Source: an uncultured Collinsella sp. (lineage in GTDB: Bacteria; Actinomycetota; Coriobacteriia; Coriobacteriales; Coriobacteriaceae). From it: a stretch of 5,539 nucleotides of DNA. Of the stretch, positions 1-4,815 are shown in pieces. A program made the translations under genes and the position numbers. The notes below the pieces were generated by a model. That model made no database searches and was not told where the DNA came from. It worked only from the letters and a program-made list of their open reading frames with translations. The number at the start of each line of letters is the position of its first letter. The stretch's first letter is position 1. Location of the stretch: NCBI GenBank assembly GCA_900757285.1, contig CAAENI010000255.1:1-5539 (forward strand), in the 5' to 3' direction.

Positions 1-1
1 C

Positions 2-271
2 GCCGACTTTGCCATTGTCGAACGCCTGCAGGCGGGCGACGTGGTCGTGACGCAGGACATTGGCTTGGCGAGCATGGTGCTCGGGCGCGATGCCGCCGCT
101 ATCGGTGTGCGCGGGCGCGTCTACGACAAAGCAACCATCGACATGCAGCTGTTTATTCGCCACGAGGAAAAGAAGGTGCGCCGCGCCGGCGGACGCACTC
201 GCGGGCCGGCGGCATTTACCAGCGAAGACCGCGCCCGCTTTAAACGCAACCTCACCGAGCTGCTGCGCTAA
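2..271 (+). CDS. UPF0178 (YaiI/YqxD, DUF188) family protein, C-terminal part
   Basis: The frame is open from the window edge, so the N-terminus is outside. The visible 89 residues run from ADFAIVERLQAGDVVVTQDIGLA to a TAA at 269-271. The block with ADFAIV, then GDVVVTQDIGLASMVL, then an RGRVYD segment and a late GGRTRGPAAFTSEDRARF segment is the pattern of UPF0178 (E. coli YaiI, B. subtilis YqxD). That family has a PIN-like fold and is normally about 150 residues, so roughly the last 60% is present. The conserved TQDIGLA aspartate is there. The biochemical role of the family is not established, and nuclease activity is suggested only by fold. A hairpin terminator follows three bases after the stop, so this is probably the last gene of its transcript. 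The family call is made from recognition of the motifs, not from a search. Confidence 0.85.
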   Translation, partial: ADFAIVERLQAGDVVVTQDIGLASMVLGRDAAAIGVRGRVYDKATIDMQLFIRHEEKKVRRAGGRTRGPAAFTSEDRARFKRNLTELLR

Positions 272-273
272 CC

Positions 274-313
274 AAGGTAGATTTTTGGGACATGTCCGGA
301 AATCTACCTTTTT
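274..313 (+). terminator. Rho-independent terminator after the UPF0178 gene
   Basis: An 11-bp perfect stem pairs AAGGTAGATTT (274-284) with AAATCTACCTT (300-310), followed by TTT, G, TTTT. The 15-nt loop contains a 10-bp palindrome, GGACATGTCC (288-297), so the loop can form its own small hairpin. The structure starts three bases after the TAA of the upstream gene. Confidence 0.85.
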
Positions 314-352
314 GTTTTGAGCGGTGTGAGCGCTCGGAATCCATGGCTCAAC

Positions 353-428
353 AAAAAACGGGCTTCAAAATGCCATGCGTCGCCGCATTGCGCAGGCGCT
401 GAGCATGGCTATTTGAAGCCCATTTTTT
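353..428. terminator. Long bidirectional terminator between convergent genes
   Basis: An outer 10-bp stem pairs GGGCTTCAAA (360-369) with TTTGAAGCCC (412-421). A two-base mismatch leads to an inner stem GCCATGC (372-378) with GCATGGC (403-409), and then to a third small stem CGCC (381-384) with GGCG (395-398). Six T lie downstream on the plus strand (423-428). Six A upstream (353-358) give a T-run on the minus strand. The minus-strand permease ends at 437, so its main job is probably to end that transcript, with backup for the plus-strand gene. Confidence 0.85.
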
Positions 429-436
429 AGGCCCAC

Positions 437-1525
437 TTAGAGGCCAACGGCGGAGAGGATGAGGCCCCAGCCAGCGCCGATGACGTACATCATGATCAGG
501 AACACGGCATTTTCGCGGGCGCTGCGGTTGGTGCGGAACAGCACCAGATAACCCACGCCGGCGGAAATGAGCGTGCCGGCGAGCGTCGGCGCCAGTTGCA
601 GCGCGCCTTCCAGATACAGCTGTGTAATGACCACGCTCGCCGAGCAATTGGGAATCAGCCCGACAAGCGCCGAACCCAGGACAGCGAGTGTCTCGTTGCC
701 GCGCAGGAACTGCTCGATCGCGGACTCGCCGAACGTCTCGAGCACGGCGACCAGAATCAGCGTCACCAGAAAAATGAATACCGAGACCTGCACGGTGTGC
801 GAGATCGCACTGCGGATGATCGACAGGACAGGCGTCCCTTCGTGGGAGTGAGAGTGACCGTGACCATCATGGTGTTCATGTTCGCCCTCATGACCGTGAT
901 CGTGGCCATGTCCGTGTTCGTGCTCGTCCTCGTCTTCATCACAACCGCAATGGTCGCGCTCGCACAGCTCGTGGATGTGGTCGGCGCTCACGCCTGCCTC
1001 GGCCACCTCGTCGATGATGTCACCGCCGCTGTGGTCGTCGTGCGCGCAGTTCACGTGGGCCGGGTTGGCCGCGGTTCCCAGCACGGTACGGCGAATCGCC
1101 GCGTGCGCGCGGGCGTTACGGCGCAGGCCGCGAATGGCAGCGTCCACGATAAAACCCGTGACCAGTGCGATCAGCGCTTTCGAAGCCAAAAGCATCGCCA
1201 TAGTCTGCACGGGAACCTGCTCGGCAAGCAACAGCGGCAGCATCTCATCGGAGGTCGAAAGGAACACCGCCACCAACGTGCCCAAGGTCACGACACGGCC
1301 GGCGTACAGCGTTGCTGCCATGGCCGAAAATCCGCACTGCGGCACCATGCCCAGCAGCGAGCCAACCACGGGACCCGCAGCGCCGGCGCGCTTGATAGCG
1401 CCGTTGACGCGGTCGCCCGCAACGTGCTCAAGTGTCTCGAGAGCAAGATACGTCACCAACAAAAACGGCACCAGCGACAGCGTGTCCTTGCCGGCGTCGA
1501 GCAGAATATCAATCAGTAAATCCAT
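437..1525 (-). CDS. Polytopic metal exporter-like permease with His/Cys-rich loop (ArsP_2 / putative manganese transporter type)
   Basis: This 362-residue integral membrane protein has two related hydrophobic halves, about residues 1-135 and 235-362. Each contains a matching permease motif: GMVPQCGFSA (59-68) and GLIPNCSASV (289-298). These Pro-x-Cys re-entrant-type motifs, and the hydrophobic layout, match the putative 10-TM heavy-metal exporter family (ArsP_2), whose members are often labelled arsenic efflux or putative manganese transporter. The halves are joined by a soluble loop (about 136-234) with C160, C188, C193 and C195, an acidic run, and 13 histidines between residues 202 and 228, which looks like a metal-binding loop. 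The cargo is not shown by sequence; His-rich loops favour Zn, Ni, Co or Mn over arsenic. The ATG at 1525 has only a loose AAAGG site 11 bases upstream. The gene is single, divergent from the exonuclease gene, and closed by the terminator at 353-428. Confidence 0.75.
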   Translation of the reverse strand: MDLLIDILLDAGKDTLSLVPFLLVTYLALETLEHVAGDRVNGAIKRAGAAGPVVGSLLGMVPQCGFSAMAATLYAGRVVTLGTLVAVFLSTSDEMLPLLLAEQVPVQTMAMLLASKALIALVTGFIVDAAIRGLRRNARAHAAIRRTVLGTAANPAHVNCAHDDHSGGDIIDEVAEAGVSADHIHELCERDHCGCDEDEDEHEHGHGHDHGHEGEHEHHDGHGHSHSHEGTPVLSIIRSAISHTVQVSVFIFLVTLILVAVLETFGESAIEQFLRGNETLAVLGSALVGLIPNCSASVVITQLYLEGALQLAPTLAGTLISAGVGYLVLFRTNRSARENAVFLIMMYVIGAGWGLILSAVGL

Positions 1526-1568
1526 GACGGATGGAACCTTTCGTGTCTTTCGGCAGCATTGTAAAAGT

Positions 1569-1585
1569 CCTAGCGGTCAACTAGG
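1569..1585. promoter_or_regulatory. Inverted repeat at the predicted start of the permease transcript
   Basis: CCTAG (1569-1573) and CTAGG (1581-1585) form a perfect 5-bp inverted repeat with a 7-nt centre. It lies just downstream of the predicted minus-strand -10 (1588-1593), over the expected transcription start near 1581. A repressor bound here would block transcription. The position is suggestive, but the arms are short and the binding protein is unknown. Confidence 0.35.
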
Positions 1586-1587
1586 GT

Positions 1588-1615
1588 ATTGTAGTTGTCC
1601 CGGGCGCGGTGCCAA
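1588..1615 (-). promoter_or_regulatory. Promoter of the permease gene
   Basis: Read on the minus strand, TTGGCA (1610-1615) and TACAAT (1588-1593) are separated by 16 nt. Each is one mismatch from the sigma-70-type consensus. The predicted start near 1581 gives a leader of about 55 nt, too short for a yybP-ykoY-type manganese riboswitch, and I see no such fold. Confidence 0.55.
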
Positions 1616-1636
1616 TAGTTGCCTATGGTAAACTAT
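1615..1636. promoter_or_regulatory. 22-bp imperfect palindrome in the divergent promoter region (possible operator)
   Basis: ATAGTT (1615-1620) and AACTAT (1631-1636) are perfect arms. The central ten bases keep partial symmetry, so the whole reads roughly ATAGTTnnCnA-TnGnnAACTAT. It abuts the -35 of the minus-strand permease promoter and overlaps the possible extended -10 of the plus-strand exonuclease promoter, so one protein could affect both. The inner part, with GTT...AAC half-sites around a CC..GG-like core, loosely recalls MntR/DtxR-family boxes. That link is inference only. Confidence 0.4.
1626..1634 (+). promoter_or_regulatory. Possible extended -10 for the exonuclease gene
   Basis: TGGTAAACT is a TGn-extended -10 with core TAAACT (1629-1634), about 60 nt before the ATG at 1697. 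No good -35 is visible 16-18 nt upstream, so this is tentative. It lies inside the palindrome at 1615-1636. Confidence 0.3.
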
Positions 1637-1696
1637 CATCTCGCCATAACTCAGTAACCTCGAGCCGCACAACGCGGCCCGTCCAAGGAGTAGCAT

Positions 1697-2665
1697 ATGA
1701 ACGTATCGCAAGCACTCGAATACGAGCGCCAGCCGTTTATCCCCATGTTTATCTACGGCGACCACGGCGCCATGGAGTCCGAGCGCCAGAAGGGCGAGGA
1801 GGCCCTCAAGGTGCTCGAGACCGAGTACTTTACCGCCGAGGGCGACCCCGGCTTCGACTTTGCCACCGTGCGCGACCTGGCCGACCGCAACCGCGACCTG
1901 TGCGACCAGATTGGCGAGGCGCGTCTGCGCAACGTGACGCCCGCGACGCTCTCGCGCGGCCTGTCCGATGCCGACACCTGCGCCGCCATCGGCAAGATGC
2001 AAAAGCGCACCGCCGCGTCCGTTATGCGCGAAATCCGCGGCGACCGCGACGCGCTCGGCGTGGCCTACGCCCGCAAGCCCATCCAGGGCACCGTGCTCGG
2101 TATCGACATCGAGACCACCGGCCGTGCACCCGAGCGCGGCTATATCATCAACGTGGGCTGGGAGATCATGGAGCTCACCAGCGACGCCGTCCCGCATGAC
2201 GCCGAGGCACACTACTGCGGCCTGCCCGACATCTACCGCGGCGAAGATGTGCCGCTGTCGAATATCCACCACATTACCTGGGACGACATCGACGGCAAAA
2301 CGCCCTTCCGCGAGAACAAGGAGCTGCAAAAGCAGCTGCTCAAGCTTATGAAGAAGTACCCGTACATGGCGCATAACGCCGCCTTTGAGGACAGCTGGTT
2401 CAAGATTCACCTGGACGGTTACGCCGAGGCACGCCGCGCGGGTAAGATCATCGTCATCGACTCGCGCCAGATCTGCCGCAGCCTGGACGCCGACGTGCGC
2501 TCGCTCCCCCGCGAGTCCGCCCCCGCCGCGCTCGAGAACTGGGCACGCCGTCGCGGCACCCTCGCGCCCGACGCCAACGAGCAGCATCTGGGTCTGGACG
2601 ACACCGACCTCATGCTCCGCACGGTACAGGCCGAGTTCAACCTCAAGAACCTGTTTGCGAAATAA
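1697..2665 (+). CDS. DEDDh-type (DnaQ-like) 3'-5' exonuclease with extra N-terminal domain
   Basis: This 322-residue protein carries the three Exo motifs of the DnaQ-like superfamily in its C-terminal part (about 130-322). Exo I is GIDIETTG with D137 and E139. Exo II is MAHNAAFEDSW with N227. Exo III is HLGLDDTDLM with H297 and D302, which fits the DEDDh subgroup. Such enzymes remove nucleotides from 3' ends of DNA or RNA using two metal ions. In Exo II the usual FD pair reads F230-E231-D232, so the third acidic ligand is either a conservative Glu or shifted by one. Residues 1-130 precede the nuclease domain, are charged and partly helical, and match no domain I can name. The ATG at 1697 is chosen because AAGGAG (1685-1690) sits six bases upstream. 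Codon use is strongly G/C-ending. The substrate (repair, RNA or other) cannot be read from the sequence, and no polymerase gene is adjacent. Confidence 0.85.
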   Translation: MNVSQALEYERQPFIPMFIYGDHGAMESERQKGEEALKVLETEYFTAEGDPGFDFATVRDLADRNRDLCDQIGEARLRNVTPATLSRGLSDADTCAAIGKMQKRTAASVMREIRGDRDALGVAYARKPIQGTVLGIDIETTGRAPERGYIINVGWEIMELTSDAVPHDAEAHYCGLPDIYRGEDVPLSNIHHITWDDIDGKTPFRENKELQKQLLKLMKKYPYMAHNAAFEDSWFKIHLDGYAEARRAGKIIVIDSRQICRSLDADVRSLPRESAPAALENWARRRGTLAPDANEQHLGLDDTDLMLRTVQAEFNLKNLFAK

Positions 2666-2730
2666 CCGATCCATCTGCGGGAGCGCCTGCCAGGCACAGT
2701 GCAATCCGTCTGGACGCACCGGCACGCAGT

Positions 2731-2767
2731 AAACTAGGGCGCAGTCTTATGGCTGCACCCTAGTTTT
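2731..2767 (+). terminator. Rho-independent terminator after the exonuclease gene
   Basis: AAACTAGGG (2731-2739) pairs with CCCTAGTTT (2758-2766). After one C/A mismatch the stem continues as GCAG (2741-2744) with CTGC (2753-2756), closing an 8-nt loop. TTTT (2764-2767) overlaps the 3' arm and is followed by AATC, so the U-run is short but the stem is long. It lies 65 nt after the stop. Confidence 0.8.
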
Positions 2768-2813
2768 AATCAAAACGAGCAAATACGCATGCTTCACATA
2801 GTCGGCAGGTTGG

Positions 2814-2843
2814 CCCACCTACTTTTTTCGAGTTGTTCGGCCA
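2814..2843 (+). repeat. Repeat copy R1 (PPTFFELFGQ-type)
   Basis: This 30-bp element matches R3 at about 26 of 30 positions. In the frame beginning at 2812 it reads GPPTFFELFGQLNH and then a stop at 2854-2856. That frame opens after a stop at 2767-2769 and has no ATG, GTG or TTG start, so as it stands it is not a complete gene. Confidence 0.7.
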
Positions 2844-2975
2844 GCTGAACCACTAGTCGAGGCCCCTTGAACCGCAATCGAGCGCTATAGTCGCCCCAAT
2901 TTCGCAACCAAGCCCTATAAATCTACCTGAATCAATTCGAATAGGACGTTGCGATCGCACCATTCGTATAGGATA

Positions 2976-3005
2976 AGGCCGAATAACTCAAATTATGTTG
3001 GTGAG
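2976..3005 (-). repeat. Repeat copy R2 (degenerate, inverted relative to R1)
   Basis: Read on the minus strand, this copy matches R1 at about 22 of 29 positions and gives ASPT-stop-FELFGL, so it has a TAA where the others have Phe or Tyr. It faces R1 across about 130 bp. The nonsense codon argues that this copy is not translated as a functional peptide. Confidence 0.65.
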
Positions 3006-3068
3006 GCATCTGAGCGGTCGGCAAAAACGCTTAGAAGCTACGAATCCGCAACTAAAGTTCACCAAAAT

Positions 3069-3107
3069 GGGGCAGCCGACAGAAACCTCCCCAGCCGAAG
3101 CTGCCCC
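3069..3107. other. GC-rich hairpin upstream of the nuclease-like gene
   Basis: GGGGCAGC (3069-3076) and GCTGCCCC (3100-3107) form a perfect 8-bp stem with a 23-nt loop. On the plus strand no T-run follows. On the minus strand ATTTTGG follows, a weak terminator-like tail, but no minus-strand gene is nearby. It may be a leader structure or a remnant of an earlier terminator. Confidence 0.4.
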
Positions 3108-3217
3108 CCTCAATACGACAGCTCAAAAACCCACCGTTCGCAGAAGATAAGCCGCGCCCCAATACCGTTGCCCGAAGTTTCGAGCGTATATGGCGTCCGC
3201 TATGCCATCATGCGCGT

Positions 3218-4426
3218 ATGGGAATCGTTCTGTCACATACCACGGCACGCGCTGTATACCAAACAGTCAACTCGCTCGCAAGCCACGCGACCGATCCCAT
3301 ATCTATGGAAAAGATCAAGGTGTCTGCGCCGACCACGTCCAACCTGGAAGCGGCGCGAGCATGGCTCAACAGAAAGAATGTCGATTCTGAAAGCATCCAT
3401 GTGCTGACGTTTTCCAATAATGCCAAAAGGCACCGCAAGGGCTGCATCTGCCACTGCACGCGCTATACGTTTGATGCAGAAAGCTACCTAGAACTCGAGC
3501 CGAACGTTTACATCGTCGATATCAAGCTGTGCGCGTTAGAAGCAACAGCCGACCTCAACCTTTCGGAGCTCGTTGAGTATTACTTTGAAATCTGCGGCTC
3601 CTACGCGCTTGGAACGTCCGACGAAACTCAATATCGCGAGCGCCCAGCCCTAACCAGCGTTGAAGAGCTCAGAGCCTTCTTTTCAGAGGCATCGGGGTAT
3701 CGTGGATCTAATAAAGCACTTAAGGCACTTTCTTATGTACGCGAAGGCTGTCGCTCCCCACTCGAAACGGCGTTTGTCATGATGCTGACAATGCCCAAGT
3801 CAATGGGTGGCTTAGCCATACGCGCTATCAAAACGGACTATCCGATCCCAGTCCCCAAAAGATACGCCGCCCTAACGCGACGGACGGTTTTCTACCTCGA
3901 CGCGCTGCTCGAAAATTCGATGACCGATATCGAATACAACGGCTTTTACCACGACGAGCCCGAACAGCAATCAATTGACGAGGAACGCCGAAACACGCTG
4001 CGAAACATGGGATATGCCGTTATCACAGTTAGTCGTCATTCGTTTTTCAAGCAGTCCGCTTTTAGGCGGGTCATGGAAGCGATTCGCATTCGCGAGAAGA
4101 TATGGCCCGGTCGACTCCCGGATAACTTCGCCATCCTGCAAGAAACTCTTCGTCAATTTGTCTTGCGGCGCTACTTCGAATACGGTCGCCGCGTCCTGGA
4201 GACACTCAAAGAAGAAGAGGCCGCCAAGCGCGAAATTGCAAGCCAATATCCGCAAGCTGATGACCCGAGCATCAACGATGTGCCAGAACCCGACGACATG
4301 CAACACGTCGGGGCCCTTGCTGAGGAAATCAATGGGCCTTGGGAATGCGACATGTTCGCAAAAATCGATGAAAACCGCACGGAAGACGACACGATTATTG
4401 ATCTAATTGAGAATTCGCTCTTCTAA
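3218..4426 (+). CDS. Putative DUF559/Vsr-like nuclease-fold protein, Coriobacteriia-type
   Basis: A 402-residue soluble protein with no signal peptide or membrane segment. The N-terminus reads GIVLSHTTARAVY, resembling the opening ISH-x-SA segment I associate with AbiEi-like and related coriobacterial proteins. The middle has LCALEATADLNLSELVEYYFEICGSYAL (from residue 104) and SPLETAFVMMLTMP (180-193). The C-terminal half carries a nuclease-like set: D228 (FYLDALL), E239 in DIEYNG, H245, then D254, R257/R258 and LRNMGYAVITVS. That order matches D...(I/V)E-x-DG-xx-H...D..R...L...G..V of DUF559/Vsr-type endonucleases, although the usual DG aspartate is N241 here. Residues 325-402 are an acidic, helical tail. 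The ATG at 3218 is used because the conserved-looking SH motif follows it at once; the next in-frame ATG (3305) would remove it. No clear ribosome site precedes either. The gene is less GC-biased than its neighbours and sits between repeat pairs, suggesting acquisition. Enzyme activity and biological role are not established by the sequence. Confidence 0.6.
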   Translation: MGIVLSHTTARAVYQTVNSLASHATDPISMEKIKVSAPTTSNLEAARAWLNRKNVDSESIHVLTFSNNAKRHRKGCICHCTRYTFDAESYLELEPNVYIVDIKLCALEATADLNLSELVEYYFEICGSYALGTSDETQYRERPALTSVEELRAFFSEASGYRGSNKALKALSYVREGCRSPLETAFVMMLTMPKSMGGLAIRAIKTDYPIPVPKRYAALTRRTVFYLDALLENSMTDIEYNGFYHDEPEQQSIDEERRNTLRNMGYAVITVSRHSFFKQSAFRRVMEAIRIREKIWPGRLPDNFAILQETLRQFVLRRYFEYGRRVLETLKEEEAAKREIASQYPQADDPSINDVPEPDDMQHVGALAEEINGPWECDMFAKIDENRTEDDTIIDLIENSLF

Positions 4427-4607
4427 AGGCGATCTCTGCGGATGTCCACCTACATTTTTCGACTTATTCGGCCACCGATGTGCCAGATTGGCTGCAGCAA
4501 TGCTCAATATAACTTTAGATAAAACTGATTCTGCAGGAACTCCCGTAGAGGAAGAACTGATTCTCGCGGTATTTAACACGATAAAGTACAAATATGAACA
4601 GTTCTAA
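4407..4607 (+). other. Small open frame overlapping repeat R3, doubtful gene
   Basis: A 66-codon frame opens with TTG at 4407, inside the end of the previous gene, and passes through R3 (CPPTFFDLFGH). It ends in a plausible-looking segment, PVEEELILAVFNTIKYKYEQF. An internal ATG at 4500 would give only 35 residues. Neither start has a ribosome site. It could be the decayed end of a former gene or a chance frame. Confidence 0.2.
4445..4474 (+). repeat. Repeat copy R3 (PPTFFDLFGH-type)
   Basis: This copy lies in the same orientation as R1, 1631 bp away, on the other side of the nuclease-like gene. In the frame from 4443 it reads CPPTFFDLFGH. Over the ten codons from Pro to Gln/His, R1 and R3 differ at four positions, all third codon bases (act/aca, gag/gac, ttg/tta, cag/cac). 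Confidence 0.7.
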
Positions 4608-4636
4608 TGCTTCTCAAGGTGGCTTTCTTAGCATGC

Positions 4637-4666
4637 TGGCCGAACATCTCGAAATATGTTGGCGAG
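4637..4666 (-). repeat. Repeat copy R4 (SPTYFEMFGQ-type), inverted relative to R3
   Basis: Read on the minus strand, this copy gives CSPTYFEMFGQHAKK. It faces R3 across about 160 bp, repeating the R1/R2 arrangement. It lies 80 bp from the start of the metal-response promoter. On the plus strand it also contains a short AACAT/ATGTT inverted repeat that is not kept in the other copies. Confidence 0.7.
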
Positions 4667-4741
4667 CATTGCGTCGATGTCTCCCAACCCGCAGAAAATC
4701 GCAGAGGCGGCAAGCAGTCATCGAAATTAACGTAAATAGTA

Positions 4742-4769
4742 TTGACATATGAACATGCGCTCATATAAT
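4742..4769 (+). promoter_or_regulatory. Consensus promoter of the ArsR/HMA genes
   Basis: TTGACA (4742-4747) and TATAAT (4764-4769) both match the sigma-70-type consensus exactly, with a 16-nt spacer. The spacer and most of the -10 are filled by the left arm of the operator at 4746-4768. The predicted start near 4776 gives a leader of about 40 nt ending in AAAGGA (4803-4808), seven bases before the ATG at 4816. Confidence 0.9.
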
Positions 4770-4802
4770 CGGAAGTAATTTATATGAGCGCATGTTCATA
4801 TG
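4746..4802. promoter_or_regulatory. 57-bp palindromic double ArsR/SmtB operator
   Basis: The left arm (4746-4768) and right arm (4780-4802) are a perfect 23-bp inverted repeat around an 11-nt centre. Each arm is itself a SmtB/CzrA-type half-palindrome, ATATGA-N8-TCATAT, with a core like the ATATGAACA...TGTTCATAT sites of this repressor family. The left site covers the promoter spacer and -10; the right site lies in the transcribed leader. Two dimers could therefore bind, which would give tight autorepression that is relieved by metal. Confidence 0.85.
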
Positions 4803-4815
4803 AAAGGATGTTGCA

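Larger units (their letters stand above)
2768..3217. other. 450-bp non-genic stretch with two repeat copies and one hairpin
   Basis: No convincing gene is present. The stretch is more A+T-rich than the exonuclease gene. It contains two opposed copies of the 30-bp repeat (2814-2843 and 2976-3005) and a GC-rich hairpin (3069-3107). The reading frame used by the downstream gene is open from 3056 but has no start codon before 3218, so I treat that as chance or decayed sequence. I see no clear promoter or ribosome site just before 3218. Confidence 0.6.
4427..4741. other. 315-bp A+T-rich stretch between the nuclease-like gene and the metal-response promoter
   Basis: It holds repeat copies R3 (4445-4474) and R4 (4637-4666) in opposed orientation and the doubtful frame ending at 4607. 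No terminator is visible after the stop at 4426. A 63-codon minus-strand frame (4573-4764) runs through R4 and starts inside the operator with no ribosome site; I do not call it a gene. Confidence 0.5.

Noticed and set aside
596..1519. 307-codon plus-strand frame opposite the permease
   Set aside because: The minus strand encodes a coherent membrane protein with duplicated motifs. The plus product is an Arg/His/Gln-rich antisense artefact.
1526..1580. yybP-ykoY (manganese) riboswitch before the permease
   Set aside because: The predicted leader is only about 55 nt and shows no conserved paired structure of that class.
1577..2725. 382-codon minus-strand frame opposite the exonuclease gene
   Set aside because: It is a shadow of a high-GC gene. 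The plus strand shows clear Exo motifs and a good ribosome site, while the minus product is a Val/Ala/Gly/Leu-rich string without domain motifs.
2949..3407. 152-codon plus-strand frame spanning repeat R2 and the start of the nuclease-like gene
   Set aside because: It has no ribosome site and low-complexity basic residues, and it overlaps a better frame from 3218 with recognisable motifs.
3580..3612. YYFEICGSY segment of the nuclease-like protein as an origin of the repeat peptide (YFEMFGQ)
   Set aside because: Only a few residues agree and the nucleotides differ at most codons; this is best explained by chance.
2768..4740. CRISPR array or complete insertion sequence
   Set aside because: The repeats are four, inverted in pairs and unevenly spaced, and there is no transposase or integrase gene and no target-site duplication that I can see.
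4573..4764. 63-codon minus-strand frame containing R4 and starting in the operator
   Set aside because: No ribosome site, only a poor divergent promoter (CTTTCA-16-TATAAA), and unrelated sequence around the short repeat peptide. Kept only as part of the repeat observation.
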